A stretch of 8,970 nt of DNA from Nitrospirota bacterium (GTDB taxonomy: Bacteria; Nitrospirota; Thermodesulfovibrionia; Thermodesulfovibrionales; Magnetobacteriaceae), in NCBI GenBank assembly GCA_015233485.1, contig JADFXO010000150.1, positions 1-8,970 of the forward strand, given 5' to 3'. A model generated the notes under the pieces. The model made no database searches. It saw nothing but the letters and a program-made list of their open reading frames with translations, and was not told where the DNA came from. Shown here one piece after another: positions 1-6,879 of this stretch (the first letter of the stretch is position 1; each line of letters begins with the position of its first letter). The position numbers and the translations under genes were made by a program.

Positions 1-184
1 CCCGCCGAGACCTCCACCCTCATAAGGGCATGCATCCACGAAGACCCAAAGAAGGCGGCCACAATTGTTGACCGTGTCTTCGGTGATTTTGAAAGGCTCC
101 AACGCGGCGCTAAACCCGCTCTGCCGAAAGACGAACCGAATAAAAAGACTGTTGAACTTAAAGTAGGCACGCACATAGACACGG
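1..184 (+). repeat. Left copy of a 184-bp dispersed duplication
   Basis: Positions 1-184 align without gaps to 3880-4063 with five mismatches (at 32, 81, 133, 136 and 156), about 97% identity. After a 12-nt gap in this copy the match continues for a few bases to about 192. The left boundary lies outside the window, so the full length of the duplication is unknown. Confidence 0.95.
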
Positions 185-195
185 AGGGTATATAA
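1..195 (+). CDS. 3' end of a paralogue of the downstream glycosidase's N-terminal domain (partial)
   Basis: The first codon of the window is already in frame and the frame stays open for 64 codons to TAA at 193-195. The peptide matches residues 203-270 of the 690-residue protein encoded at 3274-5346: the last part of its second N-terminal repeat (motifs IHEDPKKAATIVDRVF and FERLQRG) and the start of the following linker. It differs by Y to C, Q to E and S to P and by loss of four residues (VKIT), then stops right after EGI, where the longer protein goes on into its catalytic domain. This gene therefore ends without the glycosidase domain seen downstream. Its 5' end lies outside the window, so signal peptide and first repeat are unknown. 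The function of the repeat domain is not recognised. The stop overlaps the next start (TAATG), so the two genes are probably translationally coupled. It could be an intact short gene or a truncated remnant. Confidence 0.75.
   Translation, partial: PAETSTLIRACIHEDPKKAATIVDRVFGDFERLQRGAKPALPKDEPNKKTVELKVGTHIDTEGI
183..188 (+). promoter_or_regulatory. Strong ribosome binding site of the propeller gene
   Basis: GGAGGG lies 6 nt before the ATG at 195 and decides the start: the next in-frame ATG (264) has no comparable site and would cut into the signal sequence. The motif sits exactly at the 12-nt deletion relative to the right copy, where the parts are separate (CGG, then GAGGG 12 nt later). It is also inside the coding end of the preceding gene. 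Confidence 0.75.
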
Positions 196-3110
196 TGTCG
201 CAGAAACATACGCTATGTAAACGGTTGGCCGTGAGGGCCGGTGTTGTTACACCTTTTGCAGACATGTCATTTGCCGCAGTATTAACGTTGTTAGTTTACC
301 TTGTTTTGTCTCAGGCAGGCTTAGAAGCCGCCACAATAACCGAGTATAACGTGCCCCTCTCGTCGTCCACCGCTCCCTATGGCATGACAAAAGGGCCGGA
401 CGGCAATCTATGGTTTACCGAATATTATGGGAATAAGATAGCGAAGATAACCCCGTCAGGCGTTATTACTGAGTATCCTTTACCCAAGTCAAATAGTACC
501 CCCATCAAGATAACAACCGGACCAGACGGCAATCTCTGGTTTACTGAAAACGATGGCATCAATATAGGCAAGATAACTCCGGCTGGCGTTATTACCGAAT
601 ATCCACTCCCTTCGAGTTATCAGCGGGCTATCGGTATCGTAACGGGGCCAGATGGCAATCTCTGGTTTACCGCGGCTGGCCTCGGCAAGATAGGGAAGAT
701 TACCACTGCCGGCGTTATTACCGAATATGACTTACCTTCGGCGAATAGCTGGCCTAACGAGATAGTTGCGGGGCCGGACGGCAACCTCTGGTTTGCCGAA
801 GAATATGTTAACAAGATAGGCAAGATAACCACGTCAGGCGTTATTACCGAGTATCCCCTGCCTTCGGCCGGCGGCACTCCAACCGATATTGTAGTGGGGC
901 CCGACGGCAACCTCTGGTTTAGCGATTGGTATAACAATGCAATATGGAAGCTAACGACATCGGGTGTTTTTACAGAATATGTCATACCTAATATCGGTGT
1001 CCCTATTGCGCCTCATGGCATCACATTGGGGCCGGACGGCAATCTCTGGTTTGCCGAAACAACTACTAACACCATAGGGAGGATTACGACGTCCGGAGCT
1101 ATTACCCAATATCCCATAACCACCAGCGGGGCTTTTCCCTGGGGTATAACGCTTGGGCCGGATAACAACATCTGGTTTACTGAATCGGGTACCAACAATA
1201 TAGGCAAGATGACCACTTCCGGGGCTGTTACCGAATATCCCATTGCTAAAGTCGGCGGCGCACCCTATAATATCGCAAAAGGACCGGACGGCAATGTCTG
1301 GTTTGTCGAAACCAATGGCAACAATGTAGGGAAGATAACGCCGTCAGGGGTTATTACCGAATATCCCATAACCACGAGTGGGTCTTTTCCCTGGGGCATA
1401 GCACTAGGGCCGGACGGCAATCTCTGGTTTACTGAATCGGATGTCAGTAAAATAGGCAAGATTACCACTTCGGGGGTTATTACCGACTATTCCATACCCG
1501 GCTCAAATTTTACATCAGCGATAAGGATTTGGCCAAACAATATCACATCGGGGCCGGACGGTAATCTCTGGTTTACCGAATCGGGTGCCGGCAAAATAGG
1601 CAAAATTACCACTGCGGGGGTTATTACCGACTATCCCCTTCCTGCAGCGGGTTGTCTGCCTGACGGTATTACATCAGGGCCGGATGGTAATATCTGGTTT
1701 ACCGAGACATATGGCAACAACATAGGAAAAATAACCCCAGCAGGGGTTGTTACCGAGTATTCCCTGCCTTCCGGTAGTTATCCTGCAGGAATCACATCCG
1801 GGCTGGACGGTAATCTCTGGTTTACCGAATCGGAGCGAAACAAGATAGGCAAGATAACCCCAGCAGGGGTTGTTACTGAATATCCCCTGCCTCAAGGGGG
1901 TTATCCTATGGGTATCACATCAGGGCCGGATGGTAATCTCTGGTTTATTGAGACAGGGGGCGATAATACTCAGACGACCGGTAACAATGTTGGGAGGATA
2001 ACAACGGGCGGGGTCATTACCGAGTATCCCATCCCCACATTGGGAAGCTGGTCTACGTATATTGCCCTGGGGCCGGACGGCAATCTCTGGTTTACCGAAT
2101 ATAGCGGCAATAAGATAGGGAAATTGGCCATCGGCGCGGCATCGCCAACAACAACGACAGTCAGTTCATCCCTGAGTCCCTCGACATACGGCACACCGGT
2201 AACCTTAACCGCGACAGTTACCGGTAAATCTCCCACAGGTACCGTTTCATTCAAGTACGATTATGGAAAGATTGGCACCGCCACACTCAACAGCAGCGGA
2301 CAGGCCTCGTTCACAACGACAACACTATCGTCAGGTGACCACCTCGTGTCGGCTATCTACGGCGGGGACGCGACAAATGACGCATCAACCTCAGCAACCA
2401 TTTATCAAACAGTTCACTCCGGCCAAGGGGGAACTGTAGCTGTCAGCAAAACCGGACAAGGCACTATAACAAGCTACCCAACGGGAATGAGCTGCGGCTC
2501 CACATGCTCGACCTCCTTCACTGACGGCACCTATTTAATATTAACCGCGACTCCCGCCTCCGGTTACAGCTTTTCGAGCTGGTCGGGATGTGACTACTCC
2601 TCGCAAAGCATATGCGGTGTAACCGCATCTTCTACTAAGACTATACAAGTCACTGCCACTTTTACGAATACCGATTATCAAAGTGCGGCGACATACATTA
2701 ACTCTCTCAATAGTCAATACCCTTCGGTTTTTGGTACAAACTCCGGGGGTATAAGTACGGGTACCGGCTCAAACGGCACATTCTACGCCCAGTGGTACTC
2801 CAACGGCAACGCTCTTGTGGCTTGGGATGACGGTTACTTGTATTACATAATAAACGGTGCCGTCAGCTCCACCGGCATCCAGTGGCGAACTGACCTAAGC
2901 AAGGCCTCAGCCACGATAAATTCAATCTACCTTGCATACCCCAGCTTTTTCACCTTTCCATCTGGCGGTATAACATCAACCAACGACGGTTACGGCACAA
3001 ACTACGTCCAGTGGTACGCTAACGGCGCCGCTATTATGGCATGTGATGACGGGTCTGTGTTAGTCTATTACAACGGCGTGTGGAGCAAGTCCACCTTTAC
3101 ATGGAAATAG
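195..3110 (+). CDS. Secreted Vgb/NHL-like 14-blade beta-propeller protein with Ig-like and B-repeat domains
   Basis: A 971-residue exported protein. An N-terminal basic stretch and a hydrophobic core (about residues 24-40) ending in LEA-A suggest signal peptidase I cleavage near residue 46. Residues ~48-648 hold 14 repeats of about 42 residues with the core GPDGNLWFTE..GNKIGKIT..GVITEYPLP, the pattern of virginiamycin B lyase-like and SMP-30/NHL-type propellers; 14 fits two seven-bladed propellers. Then come a bacterial Ig-like domain (~650-741), a B-repeat domain (~742-826) with CGSTC and WSGC motifs that could form disulfides, and two tandem copies (~828-899 and ~900-971) of an unrecognised module with the shared core QWY.NG.A....DDG. 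Real Vgb lyases use catalytic histidines; the blade region here has only one histidine, so lyase activity is unlikely. A binding or surface-structural role is inferred. ATG overlaps the previous stop and has a GGAGGG site. No membrane anchor or sorting signal is seen at the C-terminus. Confidence 0.85.
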   Translation: MSQKHTLCKRLAVRAGVVTPFADMSFAAVLTLLVYLVLSQAGLEAATITEYNVPLSSSTAPYGMTKGPDGNLWFTEYYGNKIAKITPSGVITEYPLPKSNSTPIKITTGPDGNLWFTENDGINIGKITPAGVITEYPLPSSYQRAIGIVTGPDGNLWFTAAGLGKIGKITTAGVITEYDLPSANSWPNEIVAGPDGNLWFAEEYVNKIGKITTSGVITEYPLPSAGGTPTDIVVGPDGNLWFSDWYNNAIWKLTTSGVFTEYVIPNIGVPIAPHGITLGPDGNLWFAETTTNTIGRITTSGAITQYPITTSGAFPWGITLGPDNNIWFTESGTNNIGKMTTSGAVTEYPIAKVGGAPYNIAKGPDGNVWFVETNGNNVGKITPSGVITEYPITTSGSFPWGIALGPDGNLWFTESDVSKIGKITTSGVITDYSIPGSNFTSAIRIWPNNITSGPDGNLWFTESGAGKIGKITTAGVITDYPLPAAGCLPDGITSGPDGNIWFTETYGNNIGKITPAGVVTEYSLPSGSYPAGITSGLDGNLWFTESERNKIGKITPAGVVTEYPLPQGGYPMGITSGPDGNLWFIETGGDNTQTTGNNVGRITTGGVITEYPIPTLGSWSTYIALGPDGNLWFTEYSGNKIGKLAIGAASPTTTTVSSSLSPSTYGTPVTLTATVTGKSPTGTVSFKYDYGKIGTATLNSSGQASFTTTTLSSGDHLVSAIYGGDATNDASTSATIYQTVHSGQGGTVAVSKTGQGTITSYPTGMSCGSTCSTSFTDGTYLILTATPASGYSFSSWSGCDYSSQSICGVTASSTKTIQVTATFTNTDYQSAATYINSLNSQYPSVFGTNSGGISTGTGSNGTFYAQWYSNGNALVAWDDGYLYYIINGAVSSTGIQWRTDLSKASATINSIYLAYPSFFTFPSGGITSTNDGYGTNYVQWYANGAAIMACDDGSVLVYYNGVWSKSTFTWK
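393..2130 (+). repeat. Array of 14 propeller repeats, mostly 126-bp period
   Basis: The conserved GG(G/A)C motif coding for GPDGNLWF begins at 393, 519, 645, 771, 897, 1029, 1155, 1281, 1407, 1551, 1677, 1800, 1923 and 2070. Most steps are 126 bp; exceptions are 132, 144, 123, 123 and 147 bp, all multiples of three. Nucleotide conservation is high enough that slippage or recombination between repeats is plausible, and the region could be misassembled from short reads. Confidence 0.93.
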
Positions 3111-3134
3111 CGGCGCTTTAACCGGGAAAATGGC

Positions 3135-3177
3135 CAAAACGGGCCAAAACTGGTATAGCAATCAAGTGCCCGTTTTG
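3135..3177 (+). terminator. Inverted repeat after the propeller gene, possible terminator
   Basis: CAAAACGGGC (3135-3144) and GCCCGTTTTG (3168-3177) are perfect reverse complements, a 10-bp stem with a 23-nt loop starting 25 nt after the stop codon. The 3' arm ends in TTTTG but no long U tract follows, so intrinsic termination is possible but not typical. The left arm overlaps a tandem pair of GGCCAAAAC (3132-3140 and 3142-3150). An operator or mRNA-stabilising role is the alternative. Confidence 0.45.
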
Positions 3178-3196
3178 TACATGCCCACGCCAGACA

Positions 3197-3226
3197 TAGA
3201 CACCGGACTGTGGGTTTTTGTATAAT
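3197..3226 (+). promoter_or_regulatory. Sigma70-type promoter for the glycosidase-ligase-acyltransferase operon
   Basis: TAGACA (3197-3202, five of six bases of the -35 consensus) and a perfect TATAAT (3221-3226) are separated by 18 nt. Transcription would start near 3233, giving a leader of about 40 nt before the ATG at 3274. It sits after the inverted repeat and before four tightly spaced genes, the expected position for an operon promoter. Confidence 0.6.
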
Positions 3227-3273
3227 CAGGTAAATGAGAGCTCAGCCAGTGATAGTATCGTTATGAGGTTAAA

Positions 3274-5346
3274 ATGCGGGGAGTGAAACCGTTACTGTCT
3301 CTGGCATTATTAGTATTTATATCAATATCTATTGCTTTTAATACCGCGTATGCCGTGGAAGACCTCATCACGGCTGTCAACAAAGTCAGAGCAGACGTGA
3401 AAAACACCGCCACAAATGCCTCTAATATAGACGAGAGGCTGGTCATTTTTTTTCAGTGGCAGCGGCTTCTGTTTGAAAAAGGCGTAGACGTAAACAAGAC
3501 CGTCACCAAAGAACAGGCTATGAAAATAGACGAGACCGCAAGGACAAATCCCCCTCAGGCATTTAAGATGATAGACAAGGCCTATGCGGCGCTTGAGCAG
3601 GGCTTCGGCAAGGTCGAATTAACCGCCCCGGCAGCTACGGCGCAGGGCCAGCCGTTTTCTCCCCCGTCGAATGCAGAGTCTCCACAGGCAAATCAACCGC
3701 CCGCTCCCCCTGCCCCACAATTGCCGCCCCCACAGTTTGACGCGCAGACCATCAGGGCAGTTCGCAGCGAAGTAAAGGCCTCGCCTTCCAATGAACACAA
3801 CGTGCAGTACCGCGCCTCTGTACTTCTGCAGTGGGACTCCGCGTTAAAGACAACAAACCCTGATGCCCAAAAAATCTTCCCCGCCGAGACCTCCACCCTC
3901 ATAAGGGCATACATCCACGAAGACCCAAAGAAGGCGGCCACAATTGTTGACCGTGTCTTTGGTGATTTTGAAAGGCTCCAACGCGGCGCTAAACCCGCTC
4001 TGCCGAAAGACCAATCGAATAAAAAGACTGTTGAGCTTAAAGTAGGCACGCACATAGACACGGTAAAAATAACCGAGGGCATACCCACTGCCCAAAGCGG
4101 CCGCTATGTGGCAGGTTACTCAGAGGCATTTAAGCCCTACGTGGCCGGCGTAAAAAACGGCTCGGTTATGGTTGAATTAAAAGACGCCCCTGTTTATATC
4201 GAACCAGTCTCAGACGCGCGGTGCGTACCGAACACTGCCACATCGCCATTTGTCCTCATCTCGCCCGAGATAGAAGTCTTATCAGACAGAAACTCTGAAA
4301 AATACGCGGGCAGATACGCACAGGAACTCGGCCTTAAGTGGATAAGATTTTTGGGCGCTACGGGCCTGAACTTCATGGTCTATAAGTTCGGAGGCAGGGA
4401 CTTCTCATCGGGCGGCGCTTATCTTGAGCAATTACAATCCCTCTACGACGATGCCGCATCAAGGGGGCTTACTGTCATCACCACCATTCACCCCGGCATC
4501 TCATCAGCCCCCAATCCCAGGTCGGGCGGCCTGGGCAGGCTTACGTTTACTGAGAAAGATGCAAAAGACTACTCGGATTTCCTCAAGGCCGCGCTGGCCA
4601 AACTCACGAAGGTAAAATACTTCTTCGTCGAGACGGAGACCGACTATAAGTTCGACCCTAAGGACTACGCCCTTGTCCTTTTTACCACATATAAGACGAT
4701 TAAGGCCGCCTGCCCTGATTGTAAGATAATAACGGCCGGGTATGTAAACCCCGAACGGCCATACTACAAAGAGGTGCTGGAAAGTCTGGCCTCTATGAAG
4801 GCGGGGAGGGCATTTGACATCTTTGACATGTGGCATCCCTTCGGCACATTAAACGTATATAAGGGAACGAACACGGAATTCGAAAAAATAAAGAATGAAT
4901 TCGACAGCTCCGCAAAACTGCTCAAAACCTACGGCTACGGGGACGTACCCATCTGGATAGGTGAGACGAGCTTACCAAGCGACTCTCATAATCCCTACGA
5001 AACCGCCTTCTCCGAGCGAAAACAAGCCGCAGACCTCATCGGCAGATACCTCACCGCCATTGGCGCAGGCGTGAAAAAGGTCGTCTGGACAAACATATAC
5101 GACCATAACATGTTTGCCGGGGACTTCAGCTACTTCGACTATACCGGATTTATCAATAATCCGAAAAACGCAGGGGCATCCTTTAAGAAACTCTCATACT
5201 ACACATACATGATGCTGTTAGAGAAGTTTAAATGTCTGGATGAGCCAATCATTACCCGTATGGCGCAAGGAAATGGCGCCGAAGGATATAAACTCGAAGG
5301 GAAAAATGGCCAAACCCTCTATGTCCTCTGGCAAGACGCAAGGTAA
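3274..5346 (+). CDS. Secreted TIM-barrel glycoside hydrolase-like protein (clan GH-A type) with duplicated N-terminal domain
   Basis: A 690-residue exported protein. Residues 1-27 form a clear signal peptide ending in AYA. Residues ~28-112 and ~155-238 are two divergent copies of a helical domain (shared AV..VR..VK, QW...L and a final G after an acidic-rich helix), joined by a Pro-rich linker (~115-154). From about residue 320 the pattern fits a clan GH-A barrel, as in families GH5 or GH39: LGLKWIRFLGA strand, a VETETD motif with E455 in the acid/base position, DMWHPFG, and WIGETS with E564 as candidate nucleophile, then VVWTNIYDHN. The usual Asn before the acid/base Glu is Thr here. The protein ends just after LYVLWQDAR, where a C-terminal beta-sandwich might be expected to continue. 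Start: GAGG at 3265-3268, 5 nt before ATG. It is first in a tight operon with a ligase-like gene 6 nt downstream, so trimming or release of an exported polysaccharide is a reasonable role (compare PslG); substrate unknown. Confidence 0.78.
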   Translation: MRGVKPLLSLALLVFISISIAFNTAYAVEDLITAVNKVRADVKNTATNASNIDERLVIFFQWQRLLFEKGVDVNKTVTKEQAMKIDETARTNPPQAFKMIDKAYAALEQGFGKVELTAPAATAQGQPFSPPSNAESPQANQPPAPPAPQLPPPQFDAQTIRAVRSEVKASPSNEHNVQYRASVLLQWDSALKTTNPDAQKIFPAETSTLIRAYIHEDPKKAATIVDRVFGDFERLQRGAKPALPKDQSNKKTVELKVGTHIDTVKITEGIPTAQSGRYVAGYSEAFKPYVAGVKNGSVMVELKDAPVYIEPVSDARCVPNTATSPFVLISPEIEVLSDRNSEKYAGRYAQELGLKWIRFLGATGLNFMVYKFGGRDFSSGGAYLEQLQSLYDDAASRGLTVITTIHPGISSAPNPRSGGLGRLTFTEKDAKDYSDFLKAALAKLTKVKYFFVETETDYKFDPKDYALVLFTTYKTIKAACPDCKIITAGYVNPERPYYKEVLESLASMKAGRAFDIFDMWHPFGTLNVYKGTNTEFEKIKNEFDSSAKLLKTYGYGDVPIWIGETSLPSDSHNPYETAFSERKQAADLIGRYLTAIGAGVKKVVWTNIYDHNMFAGDFSYFDYTGFINNPKNAGASFKKLSYYTYMMLLEKFKCLDEPIITRMAQGNGAEGYKLEGKNGQTLYVLWQDAR
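3880..4063 (+). repeat. Right copy of the 184-bp dispersed duplication
   Basis: This segment lies inside the 690-residue glycosidase-like gene and encodes residues 203 to about 263. Sequence upstream of 3880 is probably also duplicated, because the left copy is cut by the window edge. Downstream, the two copies separate after the codons for EGI (4075-4083). Confidence 0.95.
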
Positions 5347-5352
5347 CCGGCA

Positions 5353-6879
5353 ATGAGCACCCTGCCGGCTTCAAAATCTGACACGCTGCGGACATTTCAC
5401 CATGCTCCGGCACTTGTCCTTCTTTGCATGTGCTGCGTTGCGGCCTCCGTGATTTACATAATAAATCCGGTCTGGCTTGCCGTAGCCGTTGCCCTTGTCT
5501 TGCTTGCCGCCCTATTCTTTGCCGGTTATGAGTTTGGGCTTTTGTTGACGGTGTTCACGTTTTACATTGAGTTCACATGTATCGAATATTTTATCGCGGA
5601 AACTGGGGATGCCGCCATATTTCCCATATGTATCTTGTTTATGGCAATAACCTTTGGGGCATGGCTTTATAAAAAGGCCATTGACAAAGGCCTGAAAAGG
5701 CATCCTACGCCGGTTGATGGCGTTGTGCTGGCAATACTTGTGTATAATGGAATATCCCTGCTATGGACGCCTTCTTTGGAGGAGGGTTCTTTGTTTTACC
5801 TTCAAATGCTCTTTGGGACGCTGATATATTATCTCGTAACGGGAGTGGTTACTACCAGAGAAATGCTTCATAAGCTGATTGTAACGCTCTTAGTGTCGGG
5901 CGTCATATGCAGTGTGGCCGTGTTTGTCTCGAAAGGGTACACGGCATTTTATGACTTTTTGATAGCGCCCCATACGATGGTCTCCGTTTATGGATTAAGA
6001 CAGATAATGAACAGGCCGACGGGCCTCACTATCGGGGCGCCCTCCACACCTTTGGAGATGGAGATGATAATTATCTCCTTAACTCTACTTTTGCTTACCA
6101 AAGACCGTCGATTGAAATCCCTTTACGCGCTCATTGCCGCCGTCGGCTCACTTGCCATTGTGATGATGGCAGTAAGGGGCGCTTTTGTCGCGCTTGGGGC
6201 GGCCATTGTCATGTTTTTCAAATTTCATCCCACATATAAAGAAAAATTCGTCAAATATACGGCAACTACACTGCTCGTGTATTTGATTATTATAGTTACG
6301 GCCACACCCGGCTTCATCGACAGGCTGATAATTGGTTTTGGCTATAAGGGCCACACGATGTTTACAACCAGCAAAACCCTGAAGTCAAACACAGAGGAGT
6401 TGTCGTCCAAAAATGAGGGCGTAACCGGCATCGGCTCAAGAATAACTATGTGGAAGACCGGACTGCGATATATGATAAAAAATCCATATACGTTTATAAC
6501 CGGCATCGGTGTGGGGGGATTCGTCTATGTCGTACCGGATACGATTTCCGAGGTACATAGCCTGATATTATCGTTCTTTTTCGAAATGGGCGTCTTTGGC
6601 ATTTTGGTGCTGGCCTTTTTTATCAATTTTTTTGCCCGGACAGTCTATAAGACATGGAAGGAATTTGACGGCGGTTATATGGCAAATCTGGTGTTTGCCC
6701 TAAACGTCATAGTGATAGCCGTGTTTGCGGTGAACGGGCTGATTCAATTTGATTTGACTTCGCATACGGCGCGCTTTGTGTGGTTTTTACTTGGATTTTA
6801 TCTTGCCGTCCTGAGGATATATCAACAGGAACGCCGCACTGTGGTTGGTGAGCTTATGCCCGGCACTAAAGGGCACTGA
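5353..6879 (+). CDS. O-antigen ligase/polymerase-like (Wzy_C type) polytopic membrane protein
   Basis: A 508-residue inner-membrane protein with roughly 11-13 hydrophobic segments from residue ~17 to ~490. The family signature lies in the second half: a periplasmic-loop region with GIGSRITMW (R363), NPYTFITGIGVGGF, then EVHSLILSFFFEMGVFG (H402, E411). This matches the Wzy_C pattern of R...W, GxGxG..., H(N/S)....E.G..G found in WaaL ligases, Wzy polymerases and relatives, which join or transfer undecaprenyl-linked glycans on the periplasmic side. The usual HN is HS here. Sequence alone does not tell ligase from polymerase, or from the pilin-glycosylating and lipid-linked variants. The ATG follows the previous stop by 6 nt, with AAGG at 5340-5343 as a modest binding site. 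The stop overlaps the next ATG (TGATG), so coupling with the acyltransferase gene is likely. Confidence 0.85.
   Translation: MSTLPASKSDTLRTFHHAPALVLLCMCCVAASVIYIINPVWLAVAVALVLLAALFFAGYEFGLLLTVFTFYIEFTCIEYFIAETGDAAIFPICILFMAITFGAWLYKKAIDKGLKRHPTPVDGVVLAILVYNGISLLWTPSLEEGSLFYLQMLFGTLIYYLVTGVVTTREMLHKLIVTLLVSGVICSVAVFVSKGYTAFYDFLIAPHTMVSVYGLRQIMNRPTGLTIGAPSTPLEMEMIIISLTLLLLTKDRRLKSLYALIAAVGSLAIVMMAVRGAFVALGAAIVMFFKFHPTYKEKFVKYTATTLLVYLIIIVTATPGFIDRLIIGFGYKGHTMFTTSKTLKSNTEELSSKNEGVTGIGSRITMWKTGLRYMIKNPYTFITGIGVGGFVYVVPDTISEVHSLILSFFFEMGVFGILVLAFFINFFARTVYKTWKEFDGGYMANLVFALNVIVIAVFAVNGLIQFDLTSHTARFVWFLLGFYLAVLRIYQQERRTVVGELMPGTKGH

Noticed and set aside
176..196. TAGACA plus TATAAT just before the propeller gene as a promoter
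   Set aside because: TAGACA (176-181) and TATAAT (191-196) are only 9 nt apart, too close for sigma70, and the -10 would overlap the start codon.
620..2254. Several minus-strand open frames of 60-120 codons across the propeller array
   Set aside because: They are mirror images of the repeat, showing the same reversed pattern (NQRLPSGP) in each copy. They have no independent start signals or family resemblance.
264..3110. Alternative start of the propeller gene at the ATG at 264
   Set aside because: It lacks a ribosome binding site and would remove the basic region before the hydrophobic core. The 195 start has GGAGGG at good spacing.
3693..4095. Two overlapping minus-strand open frames inside the glycosidase gene
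   Set aside because: They lie opposite a well-supported coding region with signal peptide and domain structure. One is rich in Gly and Ala only because it mirrors the Pro-rich linker.
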